A stretch of DNA of 64,000 nt, taken from the NCBI RefSeq assembly GCF_900108485.1, contig NZ_FNXF01000003.1, forward strand, positions 80,530 through 144,529, read 5' to 3'. This DNA comes from Rheinheimera pacifica. GTDB lineage: Bacteria; Pseudomonadota; Gammaproteobacteria; Enterobacterales; Alteromonadaceae. This document shows, piece by piece, positions 26,727 through 35,022 of the stretch (within the stretch, counting starts at the first letter, position 1; each line of letters opens with the position of its first letter). A model generated the notes under the pieces. That model was not told the origin of the DNA and did not search any database. It was given only the letters and a program-made list of their open reading frames with translations. The position numbers and the translations under genes are program-made.

Positions 26727-27660
26727 AATACTGCAAGTTACTGGTAAACTCCTTGGCCGCAATAAGCTAAGTATTCTGATTTATCATCAGGTACTGGCAA
26801 AGCCCGATCCAATGCGGCCCAGCGAACCTACCGCAGAGGTGTTCGACTGGCAAATGCGCTTATTGCGCGACTATTTTACCCCGCTGTCACTGCAGGATGC
26901 CCTGCAACATCTGCAGCATAATACCCTGCCCGCCAATGCAGTGTGTGTTACCTTTGACGATGGTTATCTGAATAACCTGACAGTAGCCCAGCCCATACTG
27001 GCCAAATACGGCATTCCGGCCACGGTGTATGTTGCCACAGCTTTCAGCCAGGGTACCAATATGTGGAATGACCGGCTGATTTATCTGTTTTCGCAACCTG
27101 AGCGCCAGCAGCTACAACTGGGCGATACGCAGTTAGCCTTAACGGACGCCGCAGACCGGCGCAGTAAAGCGCAGCAATGGCTGAAAAAATTAAAATACCT
27201 GCCAATAGCACAGCGGCTGGAAAAAATTGACCAGTTTTATCAGCAAAATAATGCCACCGAGCAAGAGCCACTGATGATGTCACCAGCGCAGATAAAACAG
27301 CTATCTGACAGCGGCGTTACCATTGGCGCCCATACGGTAAACCACCCTATTTTAAAGGTGATGCCTGAAGAACAGCAGTTACAGGAAATTACTCAATCGA
27401 GGCAACAACTGGAAAACTGGCTGGGCAAACCTGTGCAGCACTTTGCCTACCCTAACGGGGTAAAAGACACGGATTTTGATGACACTACGGTAAAACTGGT
27501 TACTGAATCCGGCTTTAGCAGCGCGGTGATTACTAACTGGGGCGTGTCTACTGCAACAACATCACCCTACCTGCTAAAACGCTTTACACCCTGGGATAAA
27601 AGCCCGCTGAAGTTCCACAGCCGGCTAACCCTTAACTATACCAAGCCTGCACATGTCTGA
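26716..27660 (+). CDS. Polysaccharide deacetylase (NodB domain)
   Basis: A 314-residue carbohydrate esterase 4 protein, the second deacetylase of the locus. VCVTFDDGYLNN holds the paired aspartates. IGAHTVNHPIL gives the H-x3-H metal site, and FAYPNGVKDTDFDD is the usual third motif. GAGG six bases before the ATG at 26716 supports this start; upstream starts in the frame fall inside the synthase gene, with which it overlaps by 11 bases. No signal peptide is obvious, although the first ~20 residues are basic and hydrophobic. It probably N-deacetylates a sugar of the second module. Confidence 0.87.
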   Translation: MLHKILQVTGKLLGRNKLSILIYHQVLAKPDPMRPSEPTAEVFDWQMRLLRDYFTPLSLQDALQHLQHNTLPANAVCVTFDDGYLNNLTVAQPILAKYGIPATVYVATAFSQGTNMWNDRLIYLFSQPERQQLQLGDTQLALTDAADRRSKAQQWLKKLKYLPIAQRLEKIDQFYQQNNATEQEPLMMSPAQIKQLSDSGVTIGAHTVNHPILKVMPEEQQLQEITQSRQQLENWLGKPVQHFAYPNGVKDTDFDDTTVKLVTESGFSSAVITNWGVSTATTSPYLLKRFTPWDKSPLKFHSRLTLNYTKPAHV

Positions 27661-28723
27661 CCCGGTTTGCTGGCAAGTACAGCTGTTTGATATAAACGAT
27701 CCGCAGTTTTTTGCGGACTGGACCCTGTTAAGCAACAGCTATCATGGCAATAATCAATTGCTTGGCACTGAGTTTCTTACCTCATTATTAGTGTATTTTG
27801 GCCATACACCGTTATACCAGGTGCGTGCCATCTGGCAGGGGCAAGTGCAATGTCTGATGTTGCTGCGACAGCGAAACAAACTGATCTGGGAGTTGTATAA
27901 GCCCAGCCAGGCTCAGGTTGGCTTGTTGCTGATAAATCCGGCCTTTACGCCAGATGTAACGGCATTACTCCGCGCATTACCGGGCATAGCAGCCCGTATC
28001 GATTTTCTCAGCCTGGATCCGGCAGAACATCTGGCGCTACTCAATGCACTGCATGATCATCAGCAGGCGTTTTATGCCACTAATATGCAGATAAGGTTAC
28101 AAAACGGCTTCGACAGCTATTGGCAGTTACGCTCAAAAAACCTGCGTAAAAATATGTCGCGCTATGAAAACCGCCTGCAACGCGAAAATACAACTGTCGA
28201 TTTTCGCCAGATCAGTAGTGCGCAACATATTAAGTCTGCTGTAGATCGCTACGGCATGATCGAATCTAAAGGCTGGAAAGGTAAACTCGGTACGGCCCTG
28301 CATCCCAGCAACCGGCAAGGCCAGTTCTACCGCGACTTTTTATATCAGCTGGCGCAGCAGAACAATGCCATGGTTTATGAATACTACATACAAGACCGGC
28401 TTGTTGCCTCCAGGCTATGTTGCATCAAACACGATATGCTGATTATTCTGAAAACAACTTTTGATGAAGAGTTTAAAAGCTTCGCGCTGGGCCGCCTGTT
28501 GTTAAAACAGATCCTGCATACGCTGTTTGACAACCACAGCGTAAAAGTAATCGATTTTTATACTAACGCCTCACCAGAACAGCTTGAATGGGCTACCGAC
28601 ACCCGCTCTATCTACAACGGCACCGTGTATGCAAAAAACATCTTTGGCAACACCTTACAGTTATTAACCCGGCTAAAGCAAAAACTGAAGAAAAAACCCG
28701 TGGCAGAGGTGGCTGAACCATGA
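27653..28723 (+). CDS. GNAT/FemAB-like acyltransferase (CelD type)
   Basis: A 356-residue protein of the acetyltransferase group often called CelD/BcsL-like, related in fold to FemAB. The central helix YWQLRSKNLRKNMSRYENRL is the family hallmark. The C-terminal half contains the acyl-donor fold segment FALGRLLLKQIL and IDFYTNASPEQLEW. It overlaps the deacetylase stop by eight bases and is followed by a similar gene with an ATGA overlap. The likely role is N-acylation of an amino sugar exposed by the deacetylase; donor and acceptor are unknown. Confidence 0.8.
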   Translation: MSDPVCWQVQLFDINDPQFFADWTLLSNSYHGNNQLLGTEFLTSLLVYFGHTPLYQVRAIWQGQVQCLMLLRQRNKLIWELYKPSQAQVGLLLINPAFTPDVTALLRALPGIAARIDFLSLDPAEHLALLNALHDHQQAFYATNMQIRLQNGFDSYWQLRSKNLRKNMSRYENRLQRENTTVDFRQISSAQHIKSAVDRYGMIESKGWKGKLGTALHPSNRQGQFYRDFLYQLAQQNNAMVYEYYIQDRLVASRLCCIKHDMLIILKTTFDEEFKSFALGRLLLKQILHTLFDNHSVKVIDFYTNASPEQLEWATDTRSIYNGTVYAKNIFGNTLQLLTRLKQKLKKKPVAEVAEP

Positions 28724-29724
28724 CAGAGCCAGCCGTACAACAGAGCCCTTCAGCTTTACCGCCGGTGTTTGTCTGCAACTACTGGTTCAGTGCTTTTGCC
28801 GAGCATGTAAACCATAACAAACACAACTTTAGCCTGCCTTTAACCGCTCATGCCGGCCTGGCTTTTTTTAGCAGCACACCAAACCAGCCTGATAATATCC
28901 TGGACAGCATGACGAATTACTACTCGCCAATCTATGGTATTGCCGGGCAGCCGATAGCCACTTTGCCCTGTGCTGCGACTTTACAACAACACGCCGGTAT
29001 ATTTTCAGCCTACGATTATATTAATATTCTACCGCTTTACAGCAACCAGGCGCAGGCCTGGTGCCAAAGCTTTGCCACCTTAGGTTTTAAGGGCTTTATG
29101 TACCAACACTCGGTAAACTGGTATGAGCCCAATATCACCAGCTTAGCGCAGTACTGGCAACGCCGGCCCAGCCAGCTGAAAAACACGCTGAAACGTAAGC
29201 AAGAGCTGATGAATAAAGACGGTAACTTTAACGTAAAAGTATACAGCGAAGGTTCTGCAGAAGTGCTGATGCAAGCGCTGATTGATTACCATCAGGTGTA
29301 TTACCACAGCTGGAAACGCTCTGAACCCACCCCGGCTTTTATTGACAGCATCTGCCAGCACAACTGGCAAATTAATGCCCTGCGTATTGGCGTCATTTAC
29401 TACAATAACGAACCGATAGCAGCACAAATATGGTTTGTATACGATAAAACCGCTGCCATTTTCAAACTGGCTTATAACAAAGACTTTACGCGCTTCAGCC
29501 CGGGAACAGTGCTGACAGCCGCACTGCTTGAGCATGTGATATGCCTTGACAACGTTAACACGGTCGATTTTCTTACCGGCAATGACGATTATAAAAAAGA
29601 CTGGATGTCAGCAAAACAGCCACTTTATGGTATTCAGCTATGTAACAACCGGACATGGCGCGGCAAACTAAAGGCGCTGACGAACGCTATTGCCAACTTT
29701 AAACACAAACCCGCGCCGAAATAA
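28720..29724 (+). CDS. GNAT/FemAB-like acyltransferase (second copy)
   Basis: A 334-residue protein of the same broad family as its upstream neighbour. YWQRRPSQLKNTLKRKQEL is its version of the family helix, and FSPGTVLTAALLEHV with VDFLTGNDDYKKDWM completes the GNAT-like core. Outside these motifs the two neighbours differ strongly, so they are probably distant paralogues with different substrates and not a recent duplication. It is the last gene of the second rightward module and converges with the DegT-like gene 30 bases away. No terminator hairpin is evident between them. Confidence 0.8.
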   Translation: MTEPAVQQSPSALPPVFVCNYWFSAFAEHVNHNKHNFSLPLTAHAGLAFFSSTPNQPDNILDSMTNYYSPIYGIAGQPIATLPCAATLQQHAGIFSAYDYINILPLYSNQAQAWCQSFATLGFKGFMYQHSVNWYEPNITSLAQYWQRRPSQLKNTLKRKQELMNKDGNFNVKVYSEGSAEVLMQALIDYHQVYYHSWKRSEPTPAFIDSICQHNWQINALRIGVIYYNNEPIAAQIWFVYDKTAAIFKLAYNKDFTRFSPGTVLTAALLEHVICLDNVNTVDFLTGNDDYKKDWMSAKQPLYGIQLCNNRTWRGKLKALTNAIANFKHKPAPK

Positions 29725-29753
29725 TCACACTACTTTGTCGTCAGCTTGCAGAA

Positions 29754-30824
29754 TCAGCCTAATGCCTTCACTATGTGTTGCAGTTGCTGTTTTGATAAAG
29801 CCTGATGCACCGGCAGTTGTACCAGATGTTGTTGATAGTGGCTGGCAATGCCGGTTGCTGTTGTTGCCAGCTCTTCCCAGCGCAATACCTGAATTTGCTG
29901 CTGACGCAATCGCGTAAAGCCATAAATGTCATGCAGTAAAAACGGCAGTACGTAAGGTACGTCATGCTCTGTCAGAGTTGGATATAATACCTGCCCCGCA
30001 CTGCTGCGCTCCAGCTGCTGCGCTAAATAGTGATAATTTTCCCGCCGCTGCCGGCTAATGGCAGCGTAATTACTGCGTAACATCAGCCAGCGGCTGGCTC
30101 GTAAACAATCAGCAATTTGCATACCGGCGCGAAAATAACGCAAATCTGCATCAGCAGAGCCAGTTATCGGCCGATTACCGCTGCGCAGCGCTTTTAATTC
30201 TGTAGTAAAACCGGCAGCTACCTGCGTATCAGCTTTATAACCGGGGAGGTACAGCACGCCGCCATCTGCGGTACCCAAAGTTTTAGCAATACTGCTGACA
30301 CTGGCGCTGATAGCTGGCGGTTGTGCCGCGCAGGTTTGCCAGAAATGCGCCAGGCTATGCGCGTTATCTTCAATTACGGCTTTGTTAGCAGCAAACGCCA
30401 CCTGAATAAGCTCATCAGCATTTTGACTAAAGCCAAAATAACGCACCACTACCACATGGGTAACCTGCGGGGTAAGTAAGTGGCTAAAAGTAGCAATATC
30501 GGTGCTTAAATCGGCCAACTGCGGGTAAAATACAATGTTATAACCGGCATAAATAAATGGCTCTACTAACGCCGGGCAATGATACGCCGGTAACAACACG
30601 GTATTTTGCTGCGCGCTATGCTTTAAATGCAAAGCTGCTGCCGCCAGTGCATATCTGGCACGGCTAAAAGTGCTAACATGGTTAACAGGCAGCGGATATC
30701 GCCATAAACTACTGCCTGTTAACGTAAAGGCAGGTTGTGCTTTGATCAGCGAAGGCGGGAAATGTTTGGCATCCATTAATGGCGCAGAAAATTGTACCGG
30801 CATTGACTCAGTCCATGAATTCAC
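29754..30824 (-). CDS. DegT/DnrJ/EryC1-type PLP aminotransferase-like protein
   Basis: A 356-residue PLP-dependent protein of the sugar aminotransferase fold. LLPAYHCPALVEPF is the cofactor-phosphate region. IEDNAHSLAHF carries the aspartate that contacts the pyridine nitrogen (D153). SSIAKTLGTADGGVLY supplies the Schiff-base lysine (K181). Members convert keto sugars to amino sugars for polysaccharides, which fits the neighbouring N-acyltransferases. The start is uncertain: GTG at 30824 and ATG at 30803 are both possible, neither with a strong Shine-Dalgarno. It is divergent from the hydrolase genes. Confidence 0.82.
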   Translation of the reverse strand: MNSWTESMPVQFSAPLMDAKHFPPSLIKAQPAFTLTGSSLWRYPLPVNHVSTFSRARYALAAAALHLKHSAQQNTVLLPAYHCPALVEPFIYAGYNIVFYPQLADLSTDIATFSHLLTPQVTHVVVVRYFGFSQNADELIQVAFAANKAVIEDNAHSLAHFWQTCAAQPPAISASVSSIAKTLGTADGGVLYLPGYKADTQVAAGFTTELKALRSGNRPITGSADADLRYFRAGMQIADCLRASRWLMLRSNYAAISRQRRENYHYLAQQLERSSAGQVLYPTLTEHDVPYVLPFLLHDIYGFTRLRQQQIQVLRWEELATTATGIASHYQQHLVQLPVHQALSKQQLQHIVKALG

Positions 30825-30892
30825 ACCGCACTATGCTATAGCAGTACCACCGCACAAACAACAACCCAAATAGTTGCCTAAATACAAAAAGT

Positions 30893-30911
30893 ACCAAGAT
30901 ACAAACTTGGT
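30893..30911. promoter_or_regulatory. Inverted repeat in divergent intergenic region
   Basis: ACCAAG (30893-30898) and CTTGGT (30906-30911) form a perfect 6-bp inverted repeat with a 7-base centre, between the DegT-like gene and the hydrolase operon. It could be an operator or a small hairpin in the hydrolase leader. No protein can be named for it. Confidence 0.35.
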
Positions 30912-30970
30912 CATCGCCTCAGCAACGGTTATCATAGGGCCTGTTCAGGTTTACGCACAAGGAAGGTAAA

Positions 30971-31801
30971 GTGCAACAACATCACCTCAGTACCGGTTTT
31001 ATTCAGCTGAACCAGCGACAGTTATTTCTTCGCACCATGCAAAACAGCGGGGGTAATGGCAGTGCTGTTATAGTTATTCCACCGTTTGCCGAAGAAATGA
31101 ATAAATCCCGCCATCTGCTAAACGCGGCTATGCGGCAATTGGCTGCGGCTGGTTACAGCTGCTTTATGCTGGATAATTATGGCACCGGCGACAGCGCCGG
31201 TGATTTAGATCAGGCCAGCATAGACATCTGGCGCGATGATCTCTACCAATTATTGCTGCTGTTGCAGCAACAGGGCTACCAAAACATCAACTTTATTGCT
31301 GTGCGCTTTGGCGTAATACAACTGTTCGATTTAATGAATAAACACATTTTACCGTTGCCGATGCAGCAACTGGTGTTATGGCAGCCGGTATTTGATGTCA
31401 GTAAATTCTGGCAACAGTTTGTACGGTTAAAAGTGGCAGAAGCCATGGCGGCAGGCAATAAAATCAGCCAGAAGGATTTGGAGCAGCAGCTAAGCGAAGG
31501 TGAAAATATTGAAATTGCCGGTTATCCGATTAGCCCGGCGTTTTATCACAGCCTGCTTGATATCAATAGCAGCTCTCCGGCGCAACTAAGCGGCATTAAG
31601 CTGCAGTGGCTGGAGACATCGCAGCTGGATACCGTGGCCTTACCGGTACAAAAAATGCGCGAGCAGTTACAGCAACACTGCCAGCTACATTATACCCAGC
31701 TAAAAGCCGAGCCCTACTGGCAAACGGCAGAGCTGGCCAGCGCAGAGCAACTTATTGCCCTTACCCTGCAATACTTAACTGAAGGTGCGCAGCATGACTG
31801 A
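30971..31801 (+). CDS. XrtA-associated hydrolase 2 (alpha/beta fold)
   Basis: A 276-residue alpha/beta-hydrolase-like protein of the 'hydrolase 2, exosortase A system-associated' group. VIVIPPFAEEMNKSRHL forms the oxyanion-loop region and LDNYGTGDSAGDL the acidic strand segment. Where a G-x-S-x-G nucleophile elbow is expected the sequence reads FIAVRFGVIQL, without serine or cysteine, so ordinary esterase activity is doubtful. A GTG start follows AAGGAAGG. The next gene, hydrolase 1, overlaps it by eight bases; the two are found together in many XrtA loci. The biochemical role is unknown. Confidence 0.87.
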   Translation: MQQHHLSTGFIQLNQRQLFLRTMQNSGGNGSAVIVIPPFAEEMNKSRHLLNAAMRQLAAAGYSCFMLDNYGTGDSAGDLDQASIDIWRDDLYQLLLLLQQQGYQNINFIAVRFGVIQLFDLMNKHILPLPMQQLVLWQPVFDVSKFWQQFVRLKVAEAMAAGNKISQKDLEQQLSEGENIEIAGYPISPAFYHSLLDINSSSPAQLSGIKLQWLETSQLDTVALPVQKMREQLQQHCQLHYTQLKAEPYWQTAELASAEQLIALTLQYLTEGAQHD

Positions 31802-32636
31802 ACGCTATATCAGCCTGGCAGGCGCCGGTTATCAGCTCAGTGCCATTTTGCATCAGGGCGCAGCAACAACCGGCGTATTATTGATTGTGGGCGGGCCACA
31901 GTACCGCGTTGGCAGCCACCGGCAGTTTGTTAAACTAAGCCGCTATCTGGCTGCTCAGGGCGTACCTTCAATGCGGCTGGATACTGCCGGCATGGGTGAT
32001 AGCAGCGGCGGTAAAGCCGCGTTTTATCAGCAAACGGCAGATATTGAACTGGCGATTGATGCTTTTTTCCAACAGTGCCCGCAACTAACACAAGTGGTGC
32101 TGTGGGGCCTTTGCGATGCTGCCAGTGCTATTTTGATTAAACTCAACCGGCCAGATCCACGCATCAGTGGTGTAATACTGCTGAATCCCTGGGTGCGCCA
32201 GCAGCAAAGCCATGCCAAAACCATGCTCAAACACTATTATTTAAAGCGTCTGCTAAGCAGGCAGTTCTGGCATAAACTATTTGGCGGCGGTTTGGCGCTG
32301 CGTCGTAGCCTCAGCTCGTTCTGGCAGACATTACGGGCCAGCAAAACTGCCACTGTCGCCGCAACAGCCCAGCTTACAGTAACAGAGCAAAATTATGTCG
32401 CCGCCATGCTTAGTGGCTGGCAGCAATTTAATGGCAAAGTGCTGCTGATAAGCAGTGGTAACGATCTAACTGCGCAGGAATTTTTGCAGCTATGTGCCGA
32501 CAACCCGGCCTGGGGTAAATGTTTGCAGGATGCCGGGCACTACCCTATCAGCGATGCCAGCCATACTTTTTCCAGCGCGCGCTGGCGGGAGCAGGTTGAG
32601 CAACAAAGCTATAATTTTTTGCAAACCACAAAGTAA
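31794..32636 (+). CDS. XrtA-associated hydrolase 1 (alpha/beta fold)
   Basis: A 280-residue alpha/beta-hydrolase family protein of the 'hydrolase 1, exosortase A system-associated' group. LIVGGPQYRVGSHRQFV and RLDTAGMGDSSGG match the strand-loop motifs of the fold. The nucleophile elbow reads WGLCDAAS, with cysteine in the position normally held by serine. The C-terminal AGHYPISD supplies the histidine region. The start at 31794 has AAGG eight bases upstream and overlaps the hydrolase 2 stop; the codon at 31785 is less well placed. The substrate is unknown; an acyl or thioester intermediate linked to the ACP/ligase genes at 41068-43059 is a possible guess. Confidence 0.87.
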   Translation: MTERYISLAGAGYQLSAILHQGAATTGVLLIVGGPQYRVGSHRQFVKLSRYLAAQGVPSMRLDTAGMGDSSGGKAAFYQQTADIELAIDAFFQQCPQLTQVVLWGLCDAASAILIKLNRPDPRISGVILLNPWVRQQQSHAKTMLKHYYLKRLLSRQFWHKLFGGGLALRRSLSSFWQTLRASKTATVAATAQLTVTEQNYVAAMLSGWQQFNGKVLLISSGNDLTAQEFLQLCADNPAWGKCLQDAGHYPISDASHTFSSARWREQVEQQSYNFLQTTK

Positions 32637-32678
32637 ATGCTGTTGATACCGTTCGGTTAAATAAAGCCAGGGAGCAGG

Positions 32679-35015
32679 ATGCTTATGCACAGCACTAACA
32701 ACGAAGCCGCTTTGCACAAATGGTTGCTGCTGGCTTGTGTGCTTTATCTGGCCTTTATTATTTACGGCAGCCTGGTGCCTTTGCGTTATGTCGCGCTGCC
32801 GTTAAACGACGCAATAGAACGCTTTTGGCAAATTCCGTATCTGCAGCTTGGCATACGCTCACGCGCTGACTGGGTAGCCAATATTCTGCTGTTTGTCCCG
32901 TTTGCTTTTTTACTTTGTGCGCTTAGTTTCCGCCCCGGCGCAACTGCTGTAAACCTGTTACTTGCTGGTGTTATCTGGCTGTTTTGCGCCGCTTTAGCCG
33001 TTAGCATAGAGTTTACCCAGTTGTATTTCCCGCAGCGCACAGTGTCCATTAACGACATTATTGCTGAAGCCACCGGCGCTATGCTGGGTATCATTTTGTA
33101 CTGCTTCAGAGGCCGTCAGCTAAAACAGTTTTTAGCCTCGCTGGCGCTCATCCGTGGTCAGGCTTCGGTAGTTACTTACCTGCTAATTGGCTATGTTGCT
33201 ATTTTTGTCCTGTACAACCTGTTACCGCTGGATCTAACCCTAAGCCCGGTAGAGCTATATAAAAAGTGGCGTGAAGGCCGTATTATACTGCTGCCATTTT
33301 CCGGTTACCGCGGCTCTGCAGCTGAAATTGGCTATGCGGTACTAAGCGATATTCTGTTGTGGTGCCCTATCGCCGTGCTGTTGTATCTGCAACAAAAGCA
33401 GGCAGGCATCAGGTTGTACAGCAAGGTGCTGTTACTGGCGCTGCTGCTGGAATTTTGTCAGTTGTTTGTATACAGCCGGGTTACCGATATCAGTGATGTA
33501 CTCTGCGCCTTAATAGCCACCTGGCTTAGCGTAACGTTGTTGCGTTTGTGGCAACGCAACCCTGCTAGCAATATTGCCGGTCCCACGGCAAAACTCACGC
33601 CGTGGTTGTTGTGGCCGGGTGCAATTGTGCTGTACAGCCTGCTGCTTTTAATGCTGTTTTGGTATCCGTTTAACTTTAATTTTGACTGGGCTTTTATCAA
33701 CCAGCGGCTGCAAGCTGCACAGGGCAAGGTGCTGCTGGAGTCGCTTTACTTTGGCACTGAGTACCGTGCTATTACTGCACTGCTGCAAAAACTGCTGGCA
33801 TTTCTCCCGCTTGGAGTGTTACTGGCGCTGTTTCAGCGCAGGTTGTCGCTGCGCTGGCAGCAACACACGGTACAGGTTATTGGCAGTATTTATGTGATTA
33901 CCCTGGCATTATTATGCGAAGCTATGCAACTGGCATTGCCCGGTAAAACGGTAGATATTACCGATACCGTACTGCAAATAGGTGGTGCTGCTGCGGGCTT
34001 TGGTTTCACTGTTTTTTTCGCTAATCGCCTGCAGCAGCCAGACAGCGCTGTGTTTAATCATCCCCATGCCGTACCACCTGGCTTATCAACCCCGTTAGCC
34101 GTTACACCGGCATCAGCGTTGTACATAAAGCTCGCCAGCCATTTGGCTGTATCCGTGCTGGCCATGTTTTTGTTAAGCCTGGTGCCGGCATTACCCTACA
34201 ATGTGAGGGAACTGTTAAGCGATAATATCAGCGCTATTCCTGGTTTGTGCCTGATGCTGTACCTGCTGGCTATGCCCGCAGTGTTGAGTTTTAACAGCTA
34301 TGCCCGTTTTATCCTCTGGGCCCCACTACTGTGTCTTACGCAGAGCCTGGTTATATTCTGGCTGCTGTACGCCACCGTACCGACAGAATCACTGCATGAC
34401 ATTGTTGGCGCTCCGGTAACAACGCTGCCACGGGCCTTTGAGTTAATGCTGCGTTTTATCGGCTTTTTCAGCCTGATCCAGTTTAACTGTATGGCAGCAC
34501 TGCAATTTATTTACAGCCGTAGCAAAATACCCGCCACCATTTTATGGCTCGGCGCGAATGCTGTAGTGGCGCTGTTCTGGTATCTGGCCGTAGTAAAAAT
34601 GGCAGCAACTGACAATATTGTTGAGCTACTGGCAGATGGCGGCAGCCTGATTGCCATCACAGCACTTACTGCGTGGCTGATGTTGTTGTTTAGCCTTGCC
34701 GCTTATTTAGCTCAGCAATGCTGTGCCCCAGTGCACACCCGCTGGAAATATCTGCCACTGCTTATCTTATTTGTGCTGCCGCTGTCCTGGTGGCTGCTGC
34801 AAAATGCCACTGAAAGTGTTATCGTCAAATACCAGCAAGCTTATTCAGCGCTACAGTTTTTGCTCAGTACGGACAGAACCCAGTATGCCGCTCCGCTGCA
34901 ATTATTTATGCGCTACAGCCTGGCTTTTATCACACTGCTTGGGCTGTTGTGCTGGTTTTTTATTCCGGCTTTAGCGCTGCGGCGCAATGTAAAATTCTCT
35001 GGTTCAAGGGCTTAA
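32679..35015 (+). CDS. Large multi-span membrane protein with three VanZ-like units
   Basis: A 778-residue polytopic membrane protein. Three segments repeat the VanZ pattern of an N-terminal helix with an aromatic/Pro loop, a 'LPFA/LLFxPxAxLL' helix, and an E-x2-Q-L...(V/I)-D-x2-D ending. They lie at about residues 15-150 (LLFVPFAFLL, EFTQLYFP, SINDII), 170-290 (LLWCPIAVLL, EFCQLFVYS, DISDVL) and 310-450 (LAFLPLGVLL, EAMQLALPG, DITDTV). The remaining C-terminal third has about eight more helices of unknown type. Single VanZ-domain proteins occur in many XrtA loci, and a three-unit version is unusual to me. Starts at 32679 or 32685 are both possible. It is eight bases from the next, unknown gene. 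Confidence 0.75.
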   Translation: MLMHSTNNEAALHKWLLLACVLYLAFIIYGSLVPLRYVALPLNDAIERFWQIPYLQLGIRSRADWVANILLFVPFAFLLCALSFRPGATAVNLLLAGVIWLFCAALAVSIEFTQLYFPQRTVSINDIIAEATGAMLGIILYCFRGRQLKQFLASLALIRGQASVVTYLLIGYVAIFVLYNLLPLDLTLSPVELYKKWREGRIILLPFSGYRGSAAEIGYAVLSDILLWCPIAVLLYLQQKQAGIRLYSKVLLLALLLEFCQLFVYSRVTDISDVLCALIATWLSVTLLRLWQRNPASNIAGPTAKLTPWLLWPGAIVLYSLLLLMLFWYPFNFNFDWAFINQRLQAAQGKVLLESLYFGTEYRAITALLQKLLAFLPLGVLLALFQRRLSLRWQQHTVQVIGSIYVITLALLCEAMQLALPGKTVDITDTVLQIGGAAAGFGFTVFFANRLQQPDSAVFNHPHAVPPGLSTPLAVTPASALYIKLASHLAVSVLAMFLLSLVPALPYNVRELLSDNISAIPGLCLMLYLLAMPAVLSFNSYARFILWAPLLCLTQSLVIFWLLYATVPTESLHDIVGAPVTTLPRAFELMLRFIGFFSLIQFNCMAALQFIYSRSKIPATILWLGANAVVALFWYLAVVKMAATDNIVELLADGGSLIAITALTAWLMLLFSLAAYLAQQCCAPVHTRWKYLPLLILFVLPLSWWLLQNATESVIVKYQQAYSALQFLLSTDRTQYAAPLQLFMRYSLAFITLLGLLCWFFIPALALRRNVKFSGSRA

Positions 35016-35022
35016 CCATTCC

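Noticed and set aside
27653-29724. Recent tandem duplication of the two GNAT/FemAB-like genes
   Set aside because: Outside the common helix and a few core residues the two proteins are very different, so they are distant relatives.
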